Shown: positions 17,301 to 24,753 of the stretch, piece by piece
Layout: every line of letters begins with the position of its first letter
Position numbering within the stretch: the stretch's first letter is position 1
DNA from: Hyphomicrobiales bacterium
GTDB taxonomy: Bacteria > Pseudomonadota > Alphaproteobacteria > Rhizobiales > Rhizobiaceae
Length of the DNA: 64,000 bases
Direction of reading: 5' to 3'
NCBI GenBank assembly: GCA_900472395.1
Contig: UCHV01000019.1
Location: 1-64,000, forward strand
The notes under the pieces: model-generated
The model's database searches: none
What the model saw: only the letters and a program-made list of their open reading frames with translations
What the model was told of the DNA's origin: nothing
Made by a program: the position numbers and the translations under genes

Positions 17301-18159
17301 CATCCTGACCGAACAACTTGGCATGTGGGGCTTCGATACCGTTGCCGCAGATGGCGGACGGGAGGGCATGGCGGTTCTTTCGGAGGCGGCGCGGCTCGGC
17401 ATGGCTATCGACGCCGTCGTGCTGGATTACCACATGCCGGAAATGAACGGCATGGAAGTGGCTGCCCATATCCGCGGCGATGCCCGCTTCGCCGACATCG
17501 CCATCGTGTTCCTGACCTCCATGGACATGGCCGGTGACGACAGCACGTTTGCGGCGATGAACGTACAGGCGCATCTGATGAAGCCGGCGCGCGCCAACCT
17601 GCTGCGCAGCACGATTGTCGATGTGGTGCGGGGTGTCCGTACCCGCCGCCGCGCGGCCGCGCTTCCTGAAGTCGCCGCCATGGCAGCCTTGCCGCAAAGT
17701 CGACCTGTTGAACTCCAGCAGGTAAAGGATGTGCCGGCACTGCAGGATAAGCCGTTGTCGCTGCATGTGCTGGTGGCGGAGGATAACGACGTCAATCAGA
17801 TCGTCTTTACCCAAATTCTCCAGTCGACAGGTCTCAGTTTCGTCATCGCCAGAAATGGTGCCGAGGCCGTGGACATCTGGCGTGAACGCGATCCGGCGAT
17901 CATCCTGATGGATGTTTCCATGCCGGTCATGAACGGTCATCAGGCAACCAGGAAGATTCGCGAACTGGAAGCGCAGACAGGCGGCCATGTGCCCATTATC
18001 GGTGTGACCGCACACGCATTGGAAAGCGACCGTGAATTGTGCATCGCCGCCGGCATGGACGACTACCTCTCCAAGCCGATAAGCCCGGAAATGCTGGAGC
18101 AGAAGATCAATGCCTGGCTGAGCGGCGGTGTGGCGGCAAACGCGGCACGGAAGATTTAA
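14326..18159 (+). CDS. Soluble PAS-rich hybrid histidine kinase with two receiver domains
   Basis: 1277 residues from the ATG at 14326; ATGs at 14371-14374 or a TTG at 14449 after GAGGGTGGG are also possible. No membrane helix. Several PAS-like modules fill residues 40-720 (for example DSALRYIAVNDAYAHLFGFS, AVLEDLPVPVFLRNADH and LQTILDAMPVGIGILDADLR). The HisKA box MSHEIRTPMNG has His744; the ATPase motifs DTGIGIP and GTGLGL follow. Receiver 1 has Asp1034 (VLDYHMPEMNG), receiver 2 Asp1196 (LMDVSMPVMNG). No separate phosphotransferase or response regulator lies nearby. The signal is unknown and presumably cytoplasmic. Confidence 0.92.
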   Translation: MVKIACQDNPLLTIIMMISRDPIGYRISVSRMRAVSEGGLTSDNELLAVACERINDLLTPAFIKDSALRYIAVNDAYAHLFGFSRHDFKGKRTFDLAERLDMLDCEEKERRTLVFGSDETAMALDDLGVIRHKIHIERFLTDDDRAYVYGVLEPMGGAPDVGAAKSDKVARGGPPEKTGTHIAQFDRREKPDLQELLLNDALDMLDIGVGLYGEDDYSDDKTLIYCNAQFVRFYAPLGIDVAIGMTIGDMSRAIYDRALERAREEMQRDNPDRDAWIAARVARFAEAFSDIIEHLPGGRWLRSVNKRLDNGLVIALRIDVTEFKDQEIQLREKAKQSELFRAVLEDLPVPVFLRNADHRLTFANDAYEEMLGGSREDFLGKTEVEMFPSAGQRFVDENNRVLRDGTPIDKVEEVTFPDGDVIPVITRLRRIISPDGESHLVCSRTDITMVRQAQDKAEKMHRDLQTILDAMPVGIGILDADLRFEYANSAFYGFWDAGEHFELKGRPYRDFLKVNYDHGIYGDDRRSFDAIYADRIHRLIAHDDGPPIEVTSRDGRTIVISGTPLTGGKMLLSYMDVSALRKRDAEVLQARAALELQGALMRDATSAMSQGLLILHDGFIVFSNNALAAMLDLPEDLVTVGSAWRDIFRFCQKRGDLGNHDQAMDALRSWETSIELGKSVALTFLIEDKKWVQVEAKLTGDDHWLAVFTDITEMKQREQDLTRLLQRAEAADRAKSEFLANMSHEIRTPMNGVLGMAELLSKSQLDPRQKTFIDIIVKSGNALLTIINDILDFSKIDAGQMKLRKAPFDPVEAIEDVATLLSSSAADKDIELLVRGDVTVRNTVMGDAGRFRQIVTNLVGNAVKFTEKGHVFIELSARPAANNQLMLAIRIEDTGIGIPEDKLRTVFEKFSQVDTSSTRRHEGTGLGLAITAGLVNLFGGSIDVESKVGRGSVFTVDMPFEVVSERNIAPALPLATEGAKILVIDDNAVNRRILTEQLGMWGFDTVAADGGREGMAVLSEAARLGMAIDAVVLDYHMPEMNGMEVAAHIRGDARFADIAIVFLTSMDMAGDDSTFAAMNVQAHLMKPARANLLRSTIVDVVRGVRTRRRAAALPEVAAMAALPQSRPVELQQVKDVPALQDKPLSLHVLVAEDNDVNQIVFTQILQSTGLSFVIARNGAEAVDIWRERDPAIILMDVSMPVMNGHQATRKIRELEAQTGGHVPIIGVTAHALESDRELCIAAGMDDYLSKPISPEMLEQKINAWLSGGVAANAARKI

Positions 18160-18357
18160 TCCGTATCAGGCGACGGTATGTTCATTTCCGCGGCCACCAC
18201 GGCTCCGGGGTGTCGAGTTTGTGCAACTGTCTGACTATTTTGCTTTTCCGAACGGCGGTGATATTGCGGTCGCGCGCGCTGTTGTTCTAGAGGCGACGCC
18301 AACTCCGCACACTTTATTCAGGAAGGGGCCGGGAGATCGTTTCTCCCGCCATTGAGC

Positions 18358-19152
18358 ATGACATCTGACGTCACGATGGTGGTAACAAGCTGCAGGCGAT
18401 TTGATCTTCTGGAAAGAACGCTCCGCTCCTTTTTTGCCCATAACGACTATCCGCTCCGGGAAGTCATCGTCATCGAAGACAGCGACGATGAAGGCATTTT
18501 CAAAATAGCGGACATGTTTCCCGGCCAGCCGATCCGCATCATTTTCAACAAGGTCAACATCGGTCAGTCGCGATCGATCGACAAGGCTTATGCAGAGGTC
18601 GAAACCCCTTACATCTTCCATATCGAGGATGATTGGGAGTTCACCAATTCCGGCGTGATCGCATCGCTCAAGGAAGCGCTTGTCAGCGAACCGGAGACAT
18701 TGCTGGCGCTGGCGCGTACGCAATCCGACATGCAGGGTTATGTGCGCAGCCTACGCACCCGTGTCAGCAATGGGGTGACATACAAGCGTCTTTATCCCGA
18801 GCTGCATTTCATGTGGTACACGTTCACCTTCAATCCGAGCCTCAAACGGACGGCCGATTACCGGCAGATTGCCGGCGGCTACACGGCAATCGGCAACGAA
18901 TATGCGCTGAACCAGCATTACAAGGCGCAAGGCCGCACCATGTGTTGGGTGATGGGGCAGGAAGTGCACCATATAGGTGGCCATGGCCGCAGCAATTACG
19001 GCAAGCGCAAAGGCCGGCTTCTCAGCCGTGACAACTGGTCGAAATGGTCGCAGTCGGCGCAGCGTAAATTCTGGCACGGGCTGCGCAAGCTGGGCATAGA
19101 TACGGAGCTGCCTCAGCGCTGGTTCACCGCCCGCCCGAAGATTACAGGCTGA
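18358..19152 (+). CDS. Glycosyltransferase, GT2 (GT-A) type
   Basis: 264 residues from the ATG at 18358 (a TTG 6 bases earlier is in frame). MTSDVTMVVTSCRRFDLLER is the nucleotide-sugar start of a GT-A fold; IEDSDD follows and the metal-binding acidic motif is FHIEDDWEF at about residue 86. The rest is basic and aromatic. It is soluble, without membrane helix. Such enzymes add a sugar to surface polysaccharide or lipid; the acceptor is unknown and no polysaccharide genes adjoin it. Confidence 0.85.
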   Translation: MTSDVTMVVTSCRRFDLLERTLRSFFAHNDYPLREVIVIEDSDDEGIFKIADMFPGQPIRIIFNKVNIGQSRSIDKAYAEVETPYIFHIEDDWEFTNSGVIASLKEALVSEPETLLALARTQSDMQGYVRSLRTRVSNGVTYKRLYPELHFMWYTFTFNPSLKRTADYRQIAGGYTAIGNEYALNQHYKAQGRTMCWVMGQEVHHIGGHGRSNYGKRKGRLLSRDNWSKWSQSAQRKFWHGLRKLGIDTELPQRWFTARPKITG

Positions 19153-19154
19153 AC

Positions 19155-19862
19155 TCAGCCCTTTTTGCCACACAACATTTCGCGCTTGCCGGCAAAGCCC
19201 GGCCGGCGCTCGACCACGTAACCTGCGGCCTGAAGATTGCGACGAACGAATCCGGCGGCCGCATAGGTGGCGAACGAGCCGTCATCGCCTGTCTTTTCGA
19301 ACACGGCAGACATCAGTTCCGGCGACCACATGTCGGGATTGCGCGAGGGCGCAAACCCGTCGAGGAACCAGGCGTCGAATGTCGTTTCGTGACAGCCGAC
19401 ATTTTCCAGTGCAGGGCCGCAGACGACGGTGAGCGTCGTCTGCGCATCCAGCTGCAATTCGACCTTGCCTTGCGGATTATCGGGCCAGAGTTCGGTCAAT
19501 ACGGCACGTTCCGCATCCAGTTCCGGCCAGTGCGACAGCGCACGGTCAATGGAGGCGCGATCCATCGGATAAAGCTCGAAAGACGTGAAATGCAGATGTG
19601 AGTCCGCGTTCCGCAACTCTTTCCATTGCCGCCAGGTCTCGCAGAAATTCAGAGCAGTCCCGAAGCCGAGTTCTCCGATCGCGAAATTCTGCTTGGTTTT
19701 CCAACCCTCAGGCAGGCCATTGCCGGCGAGAAACACGTGGCCGCATTCCAGCCGGCCATCCGTCTGGCAATAAAAGTGATCGCCAAACTGCGGCGAATAG
19801 GGCATGTCGCCATCACGCCAGTCGAGGGGCTGTGCTTCTGGAATGGGATTGGTATCTGTCAT
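19155..19862 (-). CDS. mnmD: tRNA 5-methylaminomethyl-2-thiouridine methyltransferase
   Basis: 235 residues (243 from a GTG at 19886). It carries the MnmC N-terminal methyltransferase (DUF752) signature: SPQFGDHFYCQTDG, a SAM site in IGELGFGTALNFCETW, and DAWFLDGFAPSRNPDMWS. The enzyme methylates the wobble uridine side chain nm5(s2)U34 to mnm5(s2)U34. In E. coli it is fused to an FAD oxidase (MnmC). Here the oxidase-like gene is separate and divergent, and the two start codons share one CATG (19860-19863). Confidence 0.9.
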   Translation of the reverse strand: MTDTNPIPEAQPLDWRDGDMPYSPQFGDHFYCQTDGRLECGHVFLAGNGLPEGWKTKQNFAIGELGFGTALNFCETWRQWKELRNADSHLHFTSFELYPMDRASIDRALSHWPELDAERAVLTELWPDNPQGKVELQLDAQTTLTVVCGPALENVGCHETTFDAWFLDGFAPSRNPDMWSPELMSAVFEKTGDDGSFATYAAAGFVRRNLQAAGYVVERRPGFAGKREMLCGKKG

Positions 19863-21036
19863 GGGAAAAGCCGATAGTCCGGCCACGGCCTCGGGTCAAT
19901 CGTCCACCGATCTGTTGATCATTGGTGGTGGTGTCATGGGCCTGTGGGCCGCTGTAAAAGCTGAACGGCTCGGCATACGCACCACCCTTGTGGATACGGG
20001 TGGTCTCGGGCAGGGGGCAAGTTACGGTCTGGTCGGTGCGCTGATGCCGCATATGCCGGACAAATGGAACGAGAAAAAACAGTTCCAGTTCGATGCGCTC
20101 GTGGCTCTGGAAGACGAAGTGGCAAGGCTGGAGGCCGAGACTGGTATGTCTTGCGGTTACAACCGCTGTGGCCGTCTCATTCCGCTGCCCAAGCCGCATC
20201 TTGCCGATATCGCCCGTCGCCATTCTGAGGATGCCGAAACGCAGTGGCTTGCCGGTGACCGGCAGTTTCATTGGCATGTGCTGGAAAAAACGCCGCATCC
20301 TCAGTGGCTGGATACGTCGATTGGTGAAGCGGGCGTTGTGCTGGATACCTTGGCCGGACGTGCGTCGCCGCGACGCTTCGGGGCCGCGCTGGTCGCTGCT
20401 TTGAAGCAGGCCCGCAGCGTGCGTTTGATCGAAAACAACGGCGTCATGCGGCTTGGCGAGGATGAGGCCGTCTTGGCGGATGGCAGCCGCATCGCCTTTG
20501 GCCATGCCATCGTGGCGAACGGACATCAGGCATTCCCGCTGCTGGAGAGCCTTGGAACGCCGATGGTGCGACCGCTGGGAATGCCGGTGAAGGGGCAGTC
20601 CGCCCTTCTGAGCGCTGACGTCGACATCGATCTGCCGGTGATCTTTCTGAAGAGCCTTTACGTCGTGCCGCATGAGGGCGGCACCGTCGCGATCGGCAGC
20701 ACCAGCGAGGAGGCGTTCGACGATCCGTCGTCTACGGACGGTCAACTGGACGTGCTGATCGCGCGGGCGCGAGAAATCTCGCCGATGCTCGCGGATGCGC
20801 CCGTGGTGGAACGTTGGGCAGGCTTGCGCCCCAAGGCCATCGACCGCGATCCTATGATCGGCCGGCACCCGGATCACGCCCGCATCCTGTCGCTTGCCGG
20901 CGGCTTCAAGGTGAGCTTCGGTCTCGCCCATAAACTGGCCGATGCCGTTCTGGACGAGTTGGCCGGCAAGCCCATGGCGGTGCCGCCAAGCTTTTTATTA
21001 GAAAATCATCTCACAGTTGCGCGAGGGGCCGCGTAA
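19861..21036 (+). CDS. FAD-dependent oxidoreductase (DAO family), possible MnmC oxidase half
   Basis: 391 residues. An N-terminal dinucleotide fold (DLLIIGGGVMGLWAAVKAER, residues 17-36) and the C-terminal LSLAGGFKVSFGLAHKLAD are those of D-amino-acid-oxidase-like flavoproteins (glycine oxidase, ThiO, MnmC C-terminal). Its head-to-head position with mnmD suggests that it removes the carboxymethyl group from cmnm5(s2)U34 in tRNA, the other MnmC activity, but an ordinary amino acid oxidase is the alternative. The ATG at 19861 overlaps the mnmD start by 2 bp. Confidence 0.82.
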   Translation: MGKADSPATASGQSSTDLLIIGGGVMGLWAAVKAERLGIRTTLVDTGGLGQGASYGLVGALMPHMPDKWNEKKQFQFDALVALEDEVARLEAETGMSCGYNRCGRLIPLPKPHLADIARRHSEDAETQWLAGDRQFHWHVLEKTPHPQWLDTSIGEAGVVLDTLAGRASPRRFGAALVAALKQARSVRLIENNGVMRLGEDEAVLADGSRIAFGHAIVANGHQAFPLLESLGTPMVRPLGMPVKGQSALLSADVDIDLPVIFLKSLYVVPHEGGTVAIGSTSEEAFDDPSSTDGQLDVLIARAREISPMLADAPVVERWAGLRPKAIDRDPMIGRHPDHARILSLAGGFKVSFGLAHKLADAVLDELAGKPMAVPPSFLLENHLTVARGAA

Positions 21037-21138
21037 CTCCAGCGAATCGTCGTCATCCTGTTACGCAAATCACCTAACCCGGTTTTCGGGGATGTTTGAG
21101 CAATGCGTGAAAAACAACCGAAGCCAGGATGATGACGC

Positions 21139-21846
21139 ATGCGCTATTCGATCAATTTTACGCCGCCGGCGCACGATCCGCTGACACTTGCTGCTGCGCA
21201 ATGGCTGGGGCGTCACCCCTTTTCCGGCGCGACCTTCGATCATCCCGCGCTGAGGGGGCTGAGCCTTCACGATATCTCTTTCAACACGGCGCTGCCGCGT
21301 CGCTCCGGTTTTCATGGATGCCTGCGGCCGAGCTTCCGTCTGGCGCCCGGCACCAGCGAACAGGAGCTGCTGCGCGAGCTGATGCGCTTCGCCGGCAAAC
21401 ACCGTCCGTTTACGCTGCCGCAGCTGGAAGTCGTGCGTATCGGCACGCAGTTTGCCTTGGCGCCGGTCATTCCCTCGCAGTCCATGCACCTTCTTGCCGG
21501 TGCGGTTGTCACCGAGTTCGAACGGTTCAGACTGCCGCTTCCCGATGACGAGATGGAGCGTGCCGATCCCGGCAATCTTTCGGCCGGGCAATTTGCCAAC
21601 ATGCTGCGCTGGGGCGATCCCTATGTGATGGATGAGTTCCGCTTCCACATGATGCTGACGGGGCCACTGGCGCAATCCGATCTCTGCCGGTTCGAATCGG
21701 CTCTGCGCAGTTATTTCACGCCGCTTCTGACGGAGCCGGTGGAAGTGACCAATCTCGCGCTGTTCGTGGAGGAAGAGCAGGGTGCGCCGCTGACGGTGCA
21801 TTCCCTGCATCCGCTCGGCCGCGTGTCGGCCCGCAAGACGGCGTGA
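21139..21846 (+). CDS. DUF1045 protein
   Basis: 235 residues. The pair of two H-x-hydrophobic-like regions (RSGFHGCLRPSF and EFRFHMMLTG) is the 2H phosphoesterase-like pattern of DUF1045, a family often found beside phosphonate genes. Here it lies upstream of puuE with 85 bp between and may be part of the ureide operon or simply next to it. AGGATGATGACGC precedes the ATG at 21139. The role is unknown. Confidence 0.82.
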   Translation: MRYSINFTPPAHDPLTLAAAQWLGRHPFSGATFDHPALRGLSLHDISFNTALPRRSGFHGCLRPSFRLAPGTSEQELLRELMRFAGKHRPFTLPQLEVVRIGTQFALAPVIPSQSMHLLAGAVVTEFERFRLPLPDDEMERADPGNLSAGQFANMLRWGDPYVMDEFRFHMMLTGPLAQSDLCRFESALRSYFTPLLTEPVEVTNLALFVEEEQGAPLTVHSLHPLGRVSARKTA

Positions 21847-21931
21847 GCCGTTTTCATTCCTCTCGAATACCCATCTCGACAGCAGCGCCGAACGGCTGAT
21901 ACCGTCCGGAAAAATGTATCGAGGGGATGCC

Positions 21932-22861
21932 ATGCTGCTGCCTGTCGAAAGTCCTCGCAATTTTGTCGGCTACGGGCGCAACCCGCCGGATCCGAAATGG
22001 CCGGGTGGCGCAAATGTTGCCGTACAATTCGTGATCAATTACGAGGAGGGCGGTGAAAGCTGCATCCTCGATCAGGACAAGGCTTCGGAAAACCTGCTTT
22101 CGGAGATCGTCGGTGCCGCCGCATGGCCCGGCCAGCGCAATCTGAATATGGAATCTATCTACGAATACGGCTCGCGCGCCGGGTTTTGGCGGCTGTGGCG
22201 CTTGTTTACCGAACTGAAGATGCAGGTGACCGTTTACGGGGTGACCCTGGCCATGGCGCGCAACCCGGAAGCCGTTGCCGCCATGAAGGAGGCAGGCTGG
22301 GAAATCGCCAGCCACGGTTATCGCTGGCTGGAATACAAGGATTTCCCGGAAAGCGAGGAGCGAGAGCATATCCGCGAGGCGGTGCGCCTGCACACCGAAA
22401 TCACCGGTGAGCGGCCTTACGGCCTCTATCAGGGAAAACCCTCGGACAGCACGCTGAAACTGGTCATGGAAGAGGGTGGTTTCCTTTACTCATCAGACAG
22501 TTATTCGGACGATCTTCCTTTCTGGGTGAAAGGTCTCGACGGCAAACCGTTTCTTATTGTCCCTTACACGCTGGATACCAACGACATGCGCTTTGTGACG
22601 TCGCAAGGGTTCAACAGCGGCGATCAGTTTTTCACCTATCTCAAGGACGCTTTCGATACGCTGTACCGTGAGGGACAGGAGGGGGCGCCGAAGATGATGT
22701 CCGTTGGTCTGCATTGCCGTCTCGTGGGACGGCCGGGGCGTATCGCTGCGCTTCGGCGTTTCATGGAATATGTGCTCTCGCAGGAAAAGGTCTGGATCCC
22801 CCAGCGGATCGAGATCGCCCGCCACTGGCATCAACATCACCAGCCGACAGGTGCCCTTTGA
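21932..22861 (+). CDS. puuE: Allantoinase of the PuuE (polysaccharide deacetylase) family
   Basis: 309 residues. It hydrolyses allantoin to allantoate without being related to the classical amidohydrolase allantoinase. The start at 21932 (MLLPVESPRNFVGYGRNPPD) follows GAGGGG by 6 bases. FVGYGRNPPDPKWPGGA, NYEEGGE, EYGSRAGFWRLWRLF and ASHGYRWLEY are the hallmark stretches; the NodB-like fold is complete. It heads a tightly packed operon: the last base pairs overlap uraD by TTGA. Confidence 0.95.
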   Translation: MLLPVESPRNFVGYGRNPPDPKWPGGANVAVQFVINYEEGGESCILDQDKASENLLSEIVGAAAWPGQRNLNMESIYEYGSRAGFWRLWRLFTELKMQVTVYGVTLAMARNPEAVAAMKEAGWEIASHGYRWLEYKDFPESEEREHIREAVRLHTEITGERPYGLYQGKPSDSTLKLVMEEGGFLYSSDSYSDDLPFWVKGLDGKPFLIVPYTLDTNDMRFVTSQGFNSGDQFFTYLKDAFDTLYREGQEGAPKMMSVGLHCRLVGRPGRIAALRRFMEYVLSQEKVWIPQRIEIARHWHQHHQPTGAL

Positions 22862-23355
22862 CAGCACGTTCCGACTTCATCGAAAAATTCGGCGGCGTGT
22901 TCGAACACTCGCCGTTTATTGCTGAGCGCGCTTATGACGCCGGTTTCGTTATCGTGCCGCTGACTGCCAAGGGCCTGCATGACGGCATGGTTCTGGAATT
23001 CCGCAATGCCTCGCGAGAGGAACGGCTAGGCGTGTTGCGCGCCCACCCGGATCTGGCCGGCAAGCTGGCGATTGCCGGCGAGTTGACGCAGGATAGCGCC
23101 AGGGAACAGGCGGGTGCTGGTCTCGACCGGCTGACCGAACGGGAACATTCGCGTTTCACCGAACTCAATAACGCCTATGCGGAGAAGTTCGGTTTTCCCT
23201 TCATCATCGCCGTGAAGGGGTTGAACAAGGACGATATCCTTGCCGCGTTCGAGCGCCGCATCGACAATGACCCAGACGAGGAATTCGAGACGGCCGCAGC
23301 GCAGGTCGAGCGCATCGCCCTGTTACGGCTGCAGACGCTTTTGCCGGAAGGTTGA
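22858..23355 (+). CDS. uraD: OHCU decarboxylase
   Basis: 165 residues from a TTG (22858) that overlaps the puuE stop, a coupled start. It converts 2-oxo-4-hydroxy-4-carboxy-5-ureidoimidazoline (OHCU) to S-allantoin. Typical features: FGGVFEHSPFIAERA, LRAHPDLAGKLAIAG (catalytic His in the LxxHP motif) and LNNAYAEKFGFPFIIAVKG. The longer frame upstream reads as puuE in another frame and is not used. Confidence 0.95.
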   Translation: MTARSDFIEKFGGVFEHSPFIAERAYDAGFVIVPLTAKGLHDGMVLEFRNASREERLGVLRAHPDLAGKLAIAGELTQDSAREQAGAGLDRLTEREHSRFTELNNAYAEKFGFPFIIAVKGLNKDDILAAFERRIDNDPDEEFETAAAQVERIALLRLQTLLPEG

Positions 23356-23358
23356 AAG

Positions 23359-23730
23359 ATGGCGCTGAAAAACGATAACGGTGTCATTCGTTATGTCGAC
23401 ATCATGCAGGCAGCCGCGCTTGATGCCATTCGTATTGTCGAGGACATGGATCGCAATTCCTTTGCCGAAAGCAAGGTGACGTTTGCGGCTGTCGCTTTTT
23501 ATCATTTTTTGGCAGGACAGGCTGCAAGCGATCTGTTGGAAAAATATCCCGAGTTTGCCACGGATCATCCGCAACTGCCGTGGAATGCCATGCGCGACGG
23601 AAGAGATCGGATTGCGCAGAATTATTTCGATATTCACGCCGTCGATATCTGGGATGCAACACAGAATACGATGCGGAAGTTGGTCATCGATCTCGATGAG
23701 TTACGAAGCTGGCGAGCCCAAGGCGAATGA
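23359..23730 (+). CDS. HepT-like (DUF86) protein with altered active site
   Basis: 123 residues, 3 bp after uraD with its own AAGG site. The fold and landmarks are those of HepT RNase toxins: [20 protein letters not shown], a second helix, [13 protein letters not shown] and DELRSWRA. HepT proteins carry R-x4-H-x-Y; the histidine is catalytic and the tyrosine is AMPylated by MntA. Here the motif is R82-x4-Q87-x-Y89: Arg and Tyr are kept but the histidine is Gln. No MntA nucleotidyltransferase gene lies next to it. It may be a binding protein recruited to the operon, or a dead toxin. Confidence 0.82.
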   Translation: MALKNDNGVIRYVDIMQAAALDAIRIVEDMDRNSFAESKVTFAAVAFYHFLAGQAASDLLEKYPEFATDHPQLPWNAMRDGRDRIAQNYFDIHAVDIWDATQNTMRKLVIDLDELRSWRAQGE

Positions 23731-23746
23731 CGAGCGGAGTGATCAA

Positions 23747-24247
23747 TTGACGGAAGCGCTCGAAATCCGGCCGCTGACCAAAAACGCCTTCGCGCCGTTC
23801 GGGGATGTCATCGAGGCCGATCCTTCCCGCATGCGGCTGATCAACAACGGCACGACCGAGCGTTACCATGGGCTCGCCGAACCTGTCGTGGTCGGGCCGC
23901 CGGAACGCCTGATCTTCAATATCTTTCGCGGTCAGCCGCGAAGATTTCCCTATGTAATCGGCATGATGGAGCGCCATCCTTTTGCCAGTCAGAGCTTTGT
24001 GCCGATGTCCGGGCGTCCGTTTCTGGTGGCTGTATCGGCAGATGAGGACGGGCGACCCGGCAGGCCCCGCGTGTTCCTGGCAAAGGCACATCAGGGCGTG
24101 AACTATTTCGCCAATATCTGGCACCATCCGCTGATGGCGCTTGGCGCGGTCAGCGATTTCCTGGTCGTCGATCGCGACAATACCACCGAAAATATCGAGG
24201 AGTTCTTCTTCGAAGCACCCTACAGGATCGAGGAGCCAAACCTATGA
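23747..24247 (+). CDS. allA: Ureidoglycolate lyase
   Basis: 166 residues from a TTG at 23747 with GGAG 8 bases upstream; an ATG at 23696 would overlap the HepT-like gene by 35 bp. The enzyme splits ureidoglycolate into glyoxylate and urea at the end of ureide breakdown. Motifs: [36 protein letters not shown]-like [11 protein letters not shown] and [11 protein letters not shown] with the conserved His pair. It overlaps uraH by 4 bp (ATGA), so the two are translated together. Confidence 0.95.
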   Translation: MTEALEIRPLTKNAFAPFGDVIEADPSRMRLINNGTTERYHGLAEPVVVGPPERLIFNIFRGQPRRFPYVIGMMERHPFASQSFVPMSGRPFLVAVSADEDGRPGRPRVFLAKAHQGVNYFANIWHHPLMALGAVSDFLVVDRDNTTENIEEFFFEAPYRIEEPNL

Positions 24248-24600
24248 CCGGTCTCACCACACATGTGCTCGATACCGCCAGCGGCAAGCCGGCCGAAGGG
24301 CTGGTGATCACGCTTTTCCGGATCGACGGGGCAAAGCGTGAAGAGATCAGGACAGTGACGACGAACAGCGATGGTCGCATAGATGGCGGTCCGATACTTG
24401 CCGGTGAAACCTTCGTTGTTGGCACATACGAACTTGTCTTTCATGCCGGCGATTATCTGCGTGGCCGTGGCGTCACTCTGGCCGACCCGGCTTTCCTTGA
24501 CATTATCCCGATCCGCTTCGGCATTGCCGACGTCACGGCGCATTACCATGTGCCTTTGCTGCTTTCGCCTTACGGCTATTCCACATATCGGGGCAGCTGA
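24244..24600 (+). CDS. uraH: 5-Hydroxyisourate hydrolase (transthyretin-like)
   Basis: 118 residues. It hydrolyses 5-hydroxyisourate to OHCU, the step between PuuD and UraD. It begins [16 protein letters not shown] (catalytic His), has the middle Arg (the [18 protein letters not shown] stretch) and ends in YRGS, the C-terminal tetrapeptide of the family. ATGA overlap with allA. Last gene of the operon; the next gene starts 153 bp on. Confidence 0.96.
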   Translation: MTGLTTHVLDTASGKPAEGLVITLFRIDGAKREEIRTVTTNSDGRIDGGPILAGETFVVGTYELVFHAGDYLRGRGVTLADPAFLDIIPIRFGIADVTAHYHVPLLLSPYGYSTYRGS

Positions 24601-24753
24601 AATACCTCGCGGGTCGTGAAATGACACGCTCGTGTTGTGGGCGACAGGCGCTTTGGGCTTGTAAATGAACGGTTAATGACGCAATGCCGGCAAAATGGCC
24701 TTTTTGCCTCGCGCAGAAAGCGCCGTCCTGCAGTCAAACGACCGGATAATACA

